Part shown: positions 36,179 through 46,908 of the stretch, piece by piece
Position numbering within the stretch: position 1 is the stretch's first letter
Layout: the number at the start of each line of letters is the position of its first letter
Assembly (NCBI GenBank): GCA_937928405.1
Contig: CALFWZ010000088.1
Coordinates: 1-49,109, forward strand
Direction: 5' to 3'
DNA: 49,109 nucleotides
DNA from: an uncultured Saprospiraceae bacterium
GTDB lineage: Bacteria > Bacteroidota > Bacteroidia > Chitinophagales > Saprospiraceae
Notes under the pieces: model-generated
The model's input: the letters and a program-made list of their open reading frames with translations, nothing else
What the model was told of the DNA's origin: nothing
Databases searched by the model: none
Made by a program: the position numbers and the translations under genes

Positions 36179-39073
36179 ATGTTATTTAGATATTTACTGA
36201 TAATATTCTCCCTACTCTGCACGCATCATATGCACGCACAGCTTACCAGAACCATCGACGGTTCATCCAATAATTTACTACATCACGATTGGGGCTCAGC
36301 AGGTGCTGAATTAGGCACCATTACTTCTAATGGTTTTGCCGATGGCAAAAATACGCCCGGTGGTACCACACGACCGAATGCTCGTATCATTAGCAATACG
36401 CTATTTGCGCAAACGGATTTACTGAATGATCCTTTAAATCTCAGTGATTTTGTTTGGGTATTTGGTCAATTTTTGGATCATGATCTAACTGCCGTCAGTA
36501 ATAGTCCAGTAGAAACAGCTAATATTCCCGTTAATTTTCATGATGTACATTTCAATCCGGGAAATACGCACAATAATGTAATGATTCGAATGAATCGATC
36601 CATGCCTCGTACAGGTTCCGGTACACATGTCAATAATCCAAGAAAATTTACCAATGATATTACTAGTTGGGTGGATGGATCCAACGTATATGGTTCGAAT
36701 CAAGAACTAGCAGATTATCTACGTAGTTTTACAGGAGGAAAATTAAAAGTTTCTAGTGGCAATTTACTTCCTTACAACACCGACACTAATGAAGCGGATG
36801 GACAAATTGACATCGATGCACCACACATGGAAAACGAAAATCCATTTAACAGCCTGCTATTTGTTGCTGGTGATGCACGCGCTAATGAACAACCTCTACT
36901 CGCTGGATTTCATACGCTTTTTGTCCGAGAGCACAATCGTCTTTGCGACGAGCTCGCCCTAGCCAACCCTACCTGGAATGATGAACAACTTTATCAACAC
37001 GCAAGACGATTCGTCGCTGGATATTTACAGTCCATTACCTACAACGAATGGTTACCAACTATAGGCGTACACTTACCTCCTTATCAGGGATACGATCATC
37101 TTGTTTATCCAAATGCGACCAATGTTTTCTCTGCGGCAGCTTTCCGATTGGGACATACTTTATTAAATAGCAATCTTCAACTAATGGAAGATGATGGTAC
37201 TTCTATGGGATCAGTAACCCTAGCAGATGCTTTCTTCAATCCAGCTATGGTTGCTAATACTGGAATGGAACGTTTCTTCAAGGGAATGGCTCAACAGGTA
37301 GAACAAAACATGGACGGGAAAGTCGTGGACGATGTTCGTAATTTCCTTTTTGGACCACCTCAATTAGGACTCGGTGGTTTAGATTTAGCAGCTATCAACA
37401 TCAATCGCGGACGAGAAAGAGGTTTACCTGATTTTAATACGATACGGACAGACTTAGGTTTAACTGCTTACACCGACTTTAGCCAGATTTGTTCTGATCA
37501 AGAAGTGATAACCATATTATCAGGTCTCTACAGTAGTGTGAATGATATTGATCCTTGGGTAGGAATGCTGATAGAAGATCACATGACAGATGCCTTATTT
37601 GGTGAAACCGTTATGGCCGTAATGGTTCAACAATTTCAAGCATTACGTGACGGAGATCGATTCTATTATGAAAATGATCCAGGTCTTTCCAGTAGCGAAA
37701 GAAATGAGATTGCGAATACCACTTTCCGTGATATCATTATGAGAAATACGGATCTTACTTTTATGCAATCCAACGTATTTGAAGCCATGCCTCACGATTC
37801 TATTTGTGTAGCGAGCACTAATGCATTGCCTATGTTTGGTGACATCCATACCTTTACTGGCATTCCCGTAGAGGGCGTAACGATAGAGCTTACCAACAGT
37901 GCCGAATCTACGCTTGGCACCACTACTTCCGATCAAAGTGGTAGTTATACTTTAGCTGATAATACTACTTGTAATGATTATTTTATAACACCTTCTTTCG
38001 ATGGAAATAATATTCGCGAAGGACTAGATAGTTGGGATCTCGTATTGATGATTCGTCATATTTTACGAATCAATGATTTTGATACAGCTTATAAAACCAT
38101 CGCTGCGGATATCAATCGAAATGGTGTAGTGACAATTGGTGATGTGATTGATCTACAAAGAGTATTATTATATTATGAAAATGAATTTCCCAATAATAAT
38201 TCTTGGCGTTTTGTGGACGCAAGTATTGATTTTGCTGATCCTTATAATCCATTTGTAAATCCAATTCCGGATTATGCATTTATAAAATTATCAGAATACA
38301 ATAATGAAAATCAATTCGTTGCACTAAAGGTCGGAGATGTGAGCGGAGATGCAGACCCGAGTAATTTACAAGCGGGTGATACACGGACAGATGAAGCACT
38401 TACCTTTACGGTAAAAGACCAAAAATTTATCGCAGGTGAAACTTACACCGTGGATTTTACAACAGCAGATATCAAAAATCTAGTAGGATATCAGTATACG
38501 TTAAATTACGATCCTGCCATCCTAGAATTTGTAAAAGTCAACACAAATGCATTAGAAAACCTAACCGATAATAACTTTGTTGTTTTAAAAGAAGAAGGTG
38601 CCATCAATACCAATTGGTTTTCTGCTACAGCCGTTACGAGCGAAGAGCCAGTTGCTCCTTACTCCATTACTTTCCAAGCCAAGAAGAACGGTTCTTTAAA
38701 AGATGTTTTAAGTATCAACTCTCGTTATACCAAAGCGATTGCTTATCAGGAAAATGAAACTGCTATGGACGTCAACCTGAACTTCCAGGTAGCCGATCAG
38801 TTGATCTCTGCTAATACGTTGGAGTTATACCAAAATCAGCCCAATCCATTTATGGATCAAACAGCCATTGGATTTAATCTACCAGAAGCGATGGAAGCCA
38901 CTTTAGAGTTTTACGATGTAACAGGTCGTAAATTATTTCGGATTCGTCAAAACTTAGAAAAAGGTTACCACGAAGTTCCCGTTAGTCGGGCTGATCTAAA
39001 TGCTAGCGGCGTGATTTATTATCAGCTAGAAACTAAGGAAGGGACCATTACTCGAAAAATGATTCTGAACTAA
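36179..39073 (+). CDS. Secreted animal-type haem peroxidase with dockerin-like, cohesin-like and T9SS domains
   Basis: The 964-residue protein has a signal peptide (LLIIFSLLCTHHMHAQ). Residues of about 25-560 are an animal haem peroxidase. The distal Asp100-His101 (GQFLDHDLT), catalytic Arg234 with Glu237 (AGDARANEQ) and proximal His326 (FRLGHTLL) match myeloperoxidase counterparts, so it should be active with haem. A short beta domain follows, then a dockerin-like pair (about 605-665: GLDSWDLVLMIRHIL and ADINRNGVVTIGDVIDLQRV with a Ca loop). A cohesin-like domain spans about 742-870 (NLVGYQYTLNYDPAILEFVK). The type A T9SS sorting domain is at about 880-964 (YQNQPNPF to RKMILN). It is probably a surface or secreted oxidative enzyme making hypohalites or cross-links. 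Confidence 0.93.
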   Translation: MLFRYLLIIFSLLCTHHMHAQLTRTIDGSSNNLLHHDWGSAGAELGTITSNGFADGKNTPGGTTRPNARIISNTLFAQTDLLNDPLNLSDFVWVFGQFLDHDLTAVSNSPVETANIPVNFHDVHFNPGNTHNNVMIRMNRSMPRTGSGTHVNNPRKFTNDITSWVDGSNVYGSNQELADYLRSFTGGKLKVSSGNLLPYNTDTNEADGQIDIDAPHMENENPFNSLLFVAGDARANEQPLLAGFHTLFVREHNRLCDELALANPTWNDEQLYQHARRFVAGYLQSITYNEWLPTIGVHLPPYQGYDHLVYPNATNVFSAAAFRLGHTLLNSNLQLMEDDGTSMGSVTLADAFFNPAMVANTGMERFFKGMAQQVEQNMDGKVVDDVRNFLFGPPQLGLGGLDLAAININRGRERGLPDFNTIRTDLGLTAYTDFSQICSDQEVITILSGLYSSVNDIDPWVGMLIEDHMTDALFGETVMAVMVQQFQALRDGDRFYYENDPGLSSSERNEIANTTFRDIIMRNTDLTFMQSNVFEAMPHDSICVASTNALPMFGDIHTFTGIPVEGVTIELTNSAESTLGTTTSDQSGSYTLADNTTCNDYFITPSFDGNNIREGLDSWDLVLMIRHILRINDFDTAYKTIAADINRNGVVTIGDVIDLQRVLLYYENEFPNNNSWRFVDASIDFADPYNPFVNPIPDYAFIKLSEYNNENQFVALKVGDVSGDADPSNLQAGDTRTDEALTFTVKDQKFIAGETYTVDFTTADIKNLVGYQYTLNYDPAILEFVKVNTNALENLTDNNFVVLKEEGAINTNWFSATAVTSEEPVAPYSITFQAKKNGSLKDVLSINSRYTKAIAYQENETAMDVNLNFQVADQLISANTLELYQNQPNPFMDQTAIGFNLPEAMEATLEFYDVTGRKLFRIRQNLEKGYHEVPVSRADLNASGVIYYQLETKEGTITRKMILN

Positions 39074-39086
39074 AAAGATAATTTTT

Positions 39087-39129
39087 TAAAAAAAGCCCAA
39101 GCGGAGTATCTGCTTGGGCTTTTTTTTTG
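39087..39129 (+). terminator. Terminator of the peroxidase gene
   Basis: AAAAAAAGCCCAAGC, a 9-nt loop and GCTTGGGCTTTTTTTT form a perfect hairpin with a T-run just after the stop at 39073. Confidence 0.9.
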
Positions 39130-39162
39130 AAGTTGTTCACTTGTGTAACCGCTAGGTTTTAG

Positions 39163-41205
<2,043 letters not shown>

Positions 41206-41223
41206 TTTATTCAGCCTAATACA

Positions 41224-41255
41224 TTTGTCATTTTAAAGGTAAATTGGTATATTTG
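41224..41255 (+). promoter_or_regulatory. Promoter of rplU-rpmA
   Basis: TTTG (41224-41227), a 20-bp spacer and TATATTTG (41248-41255) match the complete Bacteroidota housekeeping promoter, with a 5' leader of about 60 nt before ATG 41320. Confidence 0.75.
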
Positions 41256-41319
41256 CAATCATTTTCCAAAAAAAAGTGGAAAACTGAATAATATTTTTAA
41301 TTAACAAAAAGTTTATCAC

Positions 41320-41631
41320 ATGTTTGCAATCGTAACAATAGCTGGTCAACAGTTTAAAGTTGAGCAAGGACAAGAAATTTTTGTCCACCAGTTAGAAGCT
41401 AGCGAAGGTGACAATGTTAGTTTTGATCAGGTTCACCTGATTGGAAGTGACTCGTCAACCAACGTGGGCACGCCGGTTATCAGTGGAGCTTCTGTAGGAG
41501 CAACCGTTCTTGGACGCCAAAAAGGTGACAAGGTTATCGTTTTTAAGAAAAAACGTAGAAAAGGATACCGAGTAAAAAATGGCCATCGCCAGAGTTTTAC
41601 TAAAATCCGAATTGACAGTATCACAGGATAA
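41320..41631 (+). CDS. rplU: 50S ribosomal protein L21
   Basis: The 103-residue protein has the standard L21 sequence: MFAIVTIAGQQFKVEQGQEI at the N-terminus and KGDKVIVFKKKRRKGYRVKN with GHRQ near the end. It binds 23S rRNA in the large subunit. It has the plain bacterial length and no C-terminal extension, although in my recollection many Bacteroidota L21 proteins carry one. It is followed after 76 bp by rpmA, the usual order, and preceded by a good promoter. Confidence 0.97.
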   Translation: MFAIVTIAGQQFKVEQGQEIFVHQLEASEGDNVSFDQVHLIGSDSSTNVGTPVISGASVGATVLGRQKGDKVIVFKKKRRKGYRVKNGHRQSFTKIRIDSITG

Positions 41632-41707
41632 TCGCTAAAAATTTGTTTAGCAGTTTTTGATATTCTCATAATTAAACCTTATTTTTAATTTTGTAAAGTA
41701 AATTATC

Positions 41708-42367
41708 ATGGCACATAAAAAAGGAGTTGGTAGTACAGATAACGGAAGAGATAGTATTAGTAAACGACTCGGTGTTAAATTATTCGGTGGCGAAAAGGCC
41801 ATTGCAGGAAATATTATTGTAAGACAACGTGGTACTCGTTACCACCCCGGCCTAAACGTAGGAATGGGAAGAGATCATACCTTATTCGCTTTAGTAGAAG
41901 GTAGCGTTCAGTTTCAAAAACGTCGATTAAATCGAACTTTTGTAAACATTATCCCTTCTGGTGAGGTTATACCTAAGAAGCGCAAAGCTAAAAAAGCTGC
42001 TCCAGTGGCTGCTGAAGCGCCTCAAGTAGCAGCAGCAGCTCCAGAAGCACCCGTTGTTGAAGTGAAGAAAGAAGCAGCACCAGCTGCCCCAGCACCTGTT
42101 AAAGAGGCAGATGCAAAGGATGATTTAAGAAAAGTTGAGGGAATTGGGCCAAAAATTGCTGAGTTACTCAATAATGCTGGAATCAATACGTTTTCTCAAC
42201 TGGGAGCCACAGAGGTGGATCGCATTAAAGAGATTTTAGCCGAAGCGGGAAGCCGTTACGCTGCTCATAACCCTAGCACTTGGCCAAAGCAAGCTCAAAT
42301 GGCTGCGGATGGTAAATGGGATGAGTTAAAAGCGTGGCAAGACGAGTTGGACGGCGGAAAAGAATAA
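41708..42367 (+). CDS. rpmA: 50S ribosomal protein L27 with C-terminal helix-hairpin-helix extension
   Basis: Residues 1-86 are a complete L27 ([40 protein letters not shown]). The full N-terminus starts at the mature form, without the cleaved leader seen in Firmicutes. Normal L27 is about 85 residues; this one has 219. Residues 87-137 form a basic, then Ala/Pro/Glu-rich linker. Residues 138-219 form a helix-hairpin-helix-type domain ([27 protein letters not shown]) with a conserved-looking tail ([19 protein letters not shown]). No frameshift is seen. The extension may contact rRNA or DNA; its function is unknown. A strong terminator follows. Confidence 0.95.
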   Translation: MAHKKGVGSTDNGRDSISKRLGVKLFGGEKAIAGNIIVRQRGTRYHPGLNVGMGRDHTLFALVEGSVQFQKRRLNRTFVNIIPSGEVIPKKRKAKKAAPVAAEAPQVAAAAPEAPVVEVKKEAAPAAPAPVKEADAKDDLRKVEGIGPKIAELLNNAGINTFSQLGATEVDRIKEILAEAGSRYAAHNPSTWPKQAQMAADGKWDELKAWQDELDGGKE

Positions 42368-42434
42368 AAATTAGTACTTATTTTATAAGTATAAAGATAG
42401 TTTTAGTTTTCATAGCTTTATATTTTTTGTTGTT

Positions 42435-42467
42435 AAGTTCTATCCTCCCGGATAGAACTTTTTTTTT
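42435..42467 (+). terminator. Terminator of rplU-rpmA
   Basis: AAGTTCTATCC (42435-42445), a 4-nt loop and GGATAGAACTT (42450-42460) pair perfectly and run into TTTTTTT. Confidence 0.92.
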
Positions 42468-42496
42468 GCCTTATTTTTGAATAAACCTGATTTAGA

Positions 42497-42790
42497 TTAA
42501 TCACTTCTCGTTTTGATAACCATTTTTAGTCGATAAGCATTTGAAAAGAAGGGTAATAATTTTTCGATTACGAAAATGATCTTTTCTTCTTCACAGATAT
42601 TTTTCAATAAAATTAATTCATGAACAATATCGTTTGATATTTCAGGAATAATTTCTGGGCCATTATAAAAATGCTCCCAAATCCAATTTAATTTAGGAAA
42701 TCTTTCGTCTTCATTAATTTTATGAAAAAGAGCTTCTTCATGAACATCAATGAAAATTTTTTTATTAGCTAAATACATATCAAAAGCCAT
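42497..42790 (-). CDS. Hypothetical small protein
   Basis: From ATG 42790 the frame codes for 97 residues (MAFDMYLANKKIFIDVHEEA start). The longer frame to 42823 adds a basic, less likely leader. The composition looks like a real soluble helical protein: Trp/Phe-containing core (NWIWEHFYNG), Glu/Asp-rich helices (DIVHELILLKNICEEEKIIF) and no signal peptide or membrane segment. I do not recognise the family; small proteins of this kind are often immunity-like or accessory proteins, but nothing here proves that. It stands alone after the rpmA terminator and before the BatE-like gene. Confidence 0.6.
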   Translation of the reverse strand: MAFDMYLANKKIFIDVHEEALFHKINEDERFPKLNWIWEHFYNGPEIIPEISNDIVHELILLKNICEEEKIIFVIEKLLPFFSNAYRLKMVIKTRSD

Positions 42791-42903
42791 CAATCTCCTT
42801 TTTAGATTTTGAATAATGCACACAAGGTTTGGCTTCCTTCTTTTTTATTTTAGAAAAAACCTCAAACACTAACTTATTTTAAATATTTCCGAATACACAC
42901 TTC

Positions 42904-43659
42904 TTAAATTCGTTCAAAACTATCTTCTGGTAGCCAACCTTGATCGCCGTTGATAAGTCGTACGTGATACCAATCGTTAATTTCTTCAAGTAGATTGAGT
43001 TCTACTCCTTCGTGGAGCGTGCTTAGGACCTTGCCCTTAGGATCAGGGCTAATGCGCAAATCGATTTCTTTTTCTAATAAAATGGCTCGACGACTATTTT
43101 CTTCCAAACTATTGCGACTATTCGCCAACATCCCTGCCATCAAGAAGAGTGGAATCCCTAGAATTCCCAATACGAAGCCGCGTTTACGATGGGATCTTTC
43201 CTTTCCTAATAGCCACAATACCCAGCCAGCAATGGTTCCCCAAAAAAGCAAAATCATTAAAATAGTCCAACCGTTGACAGAAAAAGTTCGGACCATTTTT
43301 TCCCACCATTGTCCAGGAGTAGCCCCAACCGAACTGAGTTGGTCTATCTGTTTTTCATTAGCAATTTTCAGGTTATGACGCGTATCTGCTCGGTTACTAA
43401 GTAGCAAAGATTTTTCATAGTTTAAAATAGCTTTTCCAAGCGATCCTTGCTGATAATAACTATTTCCTAAATTGTAGAATAGTTCGGCCGATTGCGTGCC
43501 AGTAGCAAGAATAGCTTCGTAGTTTTTAATGGCCTTTTGATAATCTTTTTGTTCGTAAGCAGCATTGGCCGTGGAGAATTTCGTCTCCAAAGATTCTTGT
43601 GAGCTAACTGGATTAATAAAAAATAGTAAAGTGATGATAAGTAAAAAAAATCTATTCAT
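42904..43659 (-). CDS. batE: BatE-like TPR and SH3 membrane protein
   Basis: The 251-residue protein has a signal peptide (FLLIITLLFFINPVSSQ). A TPR region follows at about 25-110 (AAYEQKDYQKAIKNYEAILA, ELFYNLGNSYYQQGSLGKAI). Two membrane segments come at about 128-150 and 160-178. The C-terminus is a bacterial SH3-like domain (DLRISPDPKGKVLSTLHEG, DWYHVRLINGDQGWLPE). This layout matches BatE of the Bacteroides aerotolerance cluster. The other Bat genes (batA-D) are not in the window. It starts 4 bp after the OstA-like gene, so both belong to one transcript. The aerotolerance link is by family only. Confidence 0.85.
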   Translation of the reverse strand: MNRFFLLIITLLFFINPVSSQESLETKFSTANAAYEQKDYQKAIKNYEAILATGTQSAELFYNLGNSYYQQGSLGKAILNYEKSLLLSNRADTRHNLKIANEKQIDQLSSVGATPGQWWEKMVRTFSVNGWTILMILLFWGTIAGWVLWLLGKERSHRKRGFVLGILGIPLFLMAGMLANSRNSLEENSRRAILLEKEIDLRISPDPKGKVLSTLHEGVELNLLEEINDWYHVRLINGDQGWLPEDSFERI

Positions 43660-43663
43660 GTAG

Positions 43664-45487
43664 CTAGTAATTAATAAGCGTAACCGGATTTAAATCAAAT
43701 CTGGATTTTGGTCTTTTATCACTATCCCAGCGAAAACCAGGAAGTTTTAATGCATTGTGATCCGCCTTACGCATCGGATAAAGATTAGAAGTTGGATTCG
43801 TATAAAAAAAGATATCGCTAATTTCATTATCGCCAAAGTTAATCAACATACTGCTGCAAACACATTTATTTACACCAGAATATGCATCATCGTCCTCCAT
43901 AATATAATAGATAGATTCGGCATTATCGACGACACGCATTTTTCGTAACTCATCATCTTTGAAAAAAGCCGTCATATTTTTTCCTTTGATTTGATTGAAA
44001 TATATCTCATCTGGTGAATTAATAATGTAGGCATTATTATTCAAATATATTTTATCAATCTCTTCATTTTTCATTTGCATCAAAACCGTGTCAGCATAAA
44101 ATTGAGAGGTATCTGACCAAATGATTGGATTTTGATAAAAACTAAAAAGCGAGTCTTTTGTCTGATAGACCAATGAATCACAAATAGCCTGTAAATTCGT
44201 TTTAAATATTCTAACATTTTTATACCCCACCAACGTTCTAGCACTATCTGCCTCATTTTCCATCAAAGAAATCAGGGTATCGGAACGCATAAATAAAGTG
44301 TCATCATCTACCACCGAAATCAATAAAGGGCGTCCCCCACTCGCTTTTACATAGTCGGTGTCTTTGTTGTAATCTATTCGTTCACTTTCGATCGTAATTT
44401 GATCCACCGTATCCGTCCAGATCACATTGCCTGTTGCGATACCCAATGCTCCCACATAATTGACCGTATCAGCAATCAGTATCTGGTTTCCATCTACAAT
44501 AGTGGAGCGCCCTTGGGTATCAAAAGTTTCTTCCTCTGAGTCGTAACGAATTCTATCTCCCACAATTTCTTTTTCACTGTCTTTATATTTTGCATCACCT
44601 TCTAAATAGGTCAGTTTTGTTTTTTCTTCATAACGAATTACGTTGGCAGTAGCAATTTTATCTTCTTCGTAAAACTGAGCATTTCCTTTTAAGATAAATT
44701 CATCTTTTTGTCCATCATAGATAATAATATCTGCAGTCGCTTGCTGTTCTCCTTTGATGTATTCTGCATTTTGTAAAAATTCTGCATAACTTTCATTGGT
44801 ATCATAGAATCCTCTTTCACAATAAATTCTAGACTCATTTTGGGTAATCAGCGTAGGTGCAATAAAAGTAAGAATCCCCGTTTCCGTAGAAAAATCAACA
44901 CTATCTGTTCGCATGACAAACGCTGTATCAATGACCACAACACTATCTCGAAAAAAAGCTTCATCTGTATTCACCAAATAAATTCCTCGGTTACTTTCCA
45001 GATAAGTGGTGTCATTGGTCAAAAGCGATCGCGTAAAATATTCTGCTTTTTTTGTTTTTAAATTATAGTTCAAATGTTCCGTAAAAAGCAGTTGTCCCTT
45101 ACTGTCCAATCGTACATCACCATATAAATCTGCAATCCGGTCATCTCCTTGATAGTATAGGGAATCAGAAAAAATATTTAGCGAATCTCCTTGTTGAATA
45201 ATCACATTTCCACGAGCAATCACATCATTGTCAATCATAGTCGCTGAATCACAAAACATATAGACATCCCCTTGTCTCAGGATCACTTCCCCTTTTAGGT
45301 AAGTAATCTCTTTGCCATCTGCAATTACTCCTTCCATTAAATCGGAGCGATCTACAATTACTTGTTTACGTTCGGGTAGCGTATCCTGTTCTGTGGGCGG
45401 AGCCGCGACAGGTAATGTTTTCTGAGCGAAGCTATTGAAGCTAGTACTCAGTAAAATGAAAAGAAAAATAAATTTGATATGGTTCAC
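43664..45487 (-). CDS. OstA-like (LptA/LptD N-terminal type) exported protein
   Basis: The 607-residue protein starts with GTG at 45487 and has a signal peptide (FIFLFILLSTSFNSFAQ). The rest is a series of short beta repeats typical of the OstA/LptA jellyroll: KEITYLKGEVILRQGDVYMF, GNVIIQQGDSLNIFSDSLYY, GDVRLDSKGQLLFTEHLNY, LEGDAKYKDSEKEIVGDRI. Proteins of this fold form the periplasmic bridge or outer-membrane entry for LPS. In Bacteroidota 'OstA-like' proteins of about 600 residues are common, with the exact role not settled. It lies 4 bp before the BatE-like gene. A TAAATTTG -7 box (45531-45538, minus strand) lies 43 bp upstream. Confidence 0.88.
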   Translation of the reverse strand: MNHIKFIFLFILLSTSFNSFAQKTLPVAAPPTEQDTLPERKQVIVDRSDLMEGVIADGKEITYLKGEVILRQGDVYMFCDSATMIDNDVIARGNVIIQQGDSLNIFSDSLYYQGDDRIADLYGDVRLDSKGQLLFTEHLNYNLKTKKAEYFTRSLLTNDTTYLESNRGIYLVNTDEAFFRDSVVVIDTAFVMRTDSVDFSTETGILTFIAPTLITQNESRIYCERGFYDTNESYAEFLQNAEYIKGEQQATADIIIYDGQKDEFILKGNAQFYEEDKIATANVIRYEEKTKLTYLEGDAKYKDSEKEIVGDRIRYDSEEETFDTQGRSTIVDGNQILIADTVNYVGALGIATGNVIWTDTVDQITIESERIDYNKDTDYVKASGGRPLLISVVDDDTLFMRSDTLISLMENEADSARTLVGYKNVRIFKTNLQAICDSLVYQTKDSLFSFYQNPIIWSDTSQFYADTVLMQMKNEEIDKIYLNNNAYIINSPDEIYFNQIKGKNMTAFFKDDELRKMRVVDNAESIYYIMEDDDAYSGVNKCVCSSMLINFGDNEISDIFFYTNPTSNLYPMRKADHNALKLPGFRWDSDKRPKSRFDLNPVTLINY

Positions 45488-45530
45488 TTAAGTATAACGT
45501 AAAAAGAAGATAATTGTAGTATTGCTACCA

Positions 45531-45538
45531 CAAATTTA
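45531..45538 (-). promoter_or_regulatory. Candidate -7 box of the OstA-like/BatE operon
   Basis: The minus strand reads TAAATTTG, matching TAnnTTTG, 43 bp before the GTG start at 45487. Confidence 0.5.
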
Positions 45539-45570
45539 ACCAATGTTTAGAGAGGAAAGAAAAAAATAAA

Positions 45571-46713
45571 TTATACAATCAATTTTTCGACAGCTGATAC
45601 CCCTACCGAACTTCCAATCGCGACGCCCATTCCGCCCATCCGCACTGCTACCACCAAGCGATCATAGTATTTTTCAATGATCGGTTTTTTTTGTGTTCCT
45701 ACACCGAGAATTCCACTCCACCATCGATCTACGACATAGGATTCTCCAGGCAATATAGTAGTCTCCAATAATTTTAGGAGGGCTGTTTTAATTAATTCAT
45801 TCTGACCAAACGCACTTGTTGCTTCGTTCTCTAAATCAAGATGACGTCCTCCTCCAAGTAAAATTCGATTATCAATATTTCTAAAATAATAATAGCCACC
45901 TTCTCCATGAAAAGCTCCTTTTATTTTCAATCCATCTATAGGCTGCGTAATGAGTACCAGATTACGGGCCGGACGAACGGATATTTTCGGTAGCAATTGA
46001 CGAGCAAATCCATTGGTAGCTACGATAGCATGGTGCGCTTTTATCTCCCAAGTGTTATCGAGTAGCACCGAGACTTGATTGTCTTCAACAGATAAATCTT
46101 CTACCGCTACCCCGTTCATTATTTGAATATTGGATTTTCGTACCAGGCCAATCAAGGTCTGCATCATTTTTCCAGTATTAATCATTCCTTCTGCCTTATT
46201 CCAGATTAGATGTTGAGTTTGACCGAGGCCAAATTTTCGGATGGCATTCGAATCTACTTTAAAAACTTCTTTTTGTCTAGTGGCCGTTTCCATTATGGCA
46301 TTCAACCGTGGCATCGCAGCGATACATGATTCGAATAAAGGAATATCCTGATTGCGAAAGATTTCATAATTACCAATTGCTTGATAGTTCATATTTTGAT
46401 CTCCAATCAGTTTTCGCAGAAGGGCCAGTCCATCCCATCTCGATTTGATCAAGTCAATGACGGTTTGTTCATCGTGGTTTTCTAGATCAGCTAGAATTTC
46501 ACTGATGCTTCCAAAACAGGCAAATCCTGCATTGCGGGTACTACCACCAGCAGCAATTGGACTGCGCTCAACCACGAGGATTTTGGCTTTGGGAAAACGG
46601 CGACGATATTCTAACGCGGCGGTTAACCCTACGATTCCACTACCAATAATTAATAGATCTGGACGACCAATAAAACTGTTTTGTTCCCAATAGCTAAGGT
46701 TTGGTTGTGGCAT
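45571..46713 (-). CDS. FAD-dependent oxidoreductase (DAO family)
   Basis: ATG 46713 (MPQPNLSYWEQNSF) is chosen; the in-frame extension to 46797 runs through a non-coding hairpin repeat. The 380-residue protein has the FAD Rossmann motif LLIIGSGIVGLTAALEYRRR at about 23-42 and the DAO-family GGSTRNAGFACFGS at about 60-73. The C-terminal glycine-rich closing motif is VRMGGMGVAIGSSVG. These features place it with glycine oxidase/D-amino acid dehydrogenase-like flavoenzymes that oxidise secondary or primary amines. It has no signal peptide. The substrate is not known. No operon partner is close. Confidence 0.88.
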   Translation of the reverse strand: MPQPNLSYWEQNSFIGRPDLLIIGSGIVGLTAALEYRRRFPKAKILVVERSPIAAGGSTRNAGFACFGSISEILADLENHDEQTVIDLIKSRWDGLALLRKLIGDQNMNYQAIGNYEIFRNQDIPLFESCIAAMPRLNAIMETATRQKEVFKVDSNAIRKFGLGQTQHLIWNKAEGMINTGKMMQTLIGLVRKSNIQIMNGVAVEDLSVEDNQVSVLLDNTWEIKAHHAIVATNGFARQLLPKISVRPARNLVLITQPIDGLKIKGAFHGEGGYYYFRNIDNRILLGGGRHLDLENEATSAFGQNELIKTALLKLLETTILPGESYVVDRWWSGILGVGTQKKPIIEKYYDRLVVAVRMGGMGVAIGSSVGVSAVEKLIV

Positions 46714-46727
46714 TTGTTGAATTGTTG

Positions 46728-46753
46728 AACCTGCCTTTGCCAGCAGGCAGGTT
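46728..46753. repeat. Dispersed hairpin repeat, copy B
   Basis: AACCTGCC (46728-46735) and GGCAGGTT (46746-46753) enclose TTTGCCAGCA. Flanks read TTGAATTGTTGAA and TTGTTGAA. The inner stem and the TTTGCC loop match copy A at 32445-32462 in opposite orientation. It lies just upstream of the FAD oxidoreductase start. Confidence 0.75.
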
Positions 46754-46867
46754 GTTGAATAATATGCTATTTTTTTAGCTAGAAAATTTGACATCAAAGA
46801 AGACTCAATTAAAATTTGATATTCATCTGGGAATGAATAGAATCATTCGAGTTTGGGGTCTTTTTTC

Positions 46868-46875
46868 TATCTTTG
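46868..46875 (+). promoter_or_regulatory. Candidate -7 box of the DUF4293 gene
   Basis: TATCTTTG matches TAnnTTTG, 33 bp upstream of ATG 46909. The spacing to the nearest TTTG upstream is too short to count as -33. Confidence 0.5.
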
Positions 46876-46908
46876 TGGTTAAATTAAAAATTTAAAAAAC
46901 AATATAAC

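Noticed and set aside
46714..46797. N-terminal extension of the FAD oxidoreductase
   Set aside because: It is encoded by the dispersed hairpin repeat and precedes a normal N-terminus.
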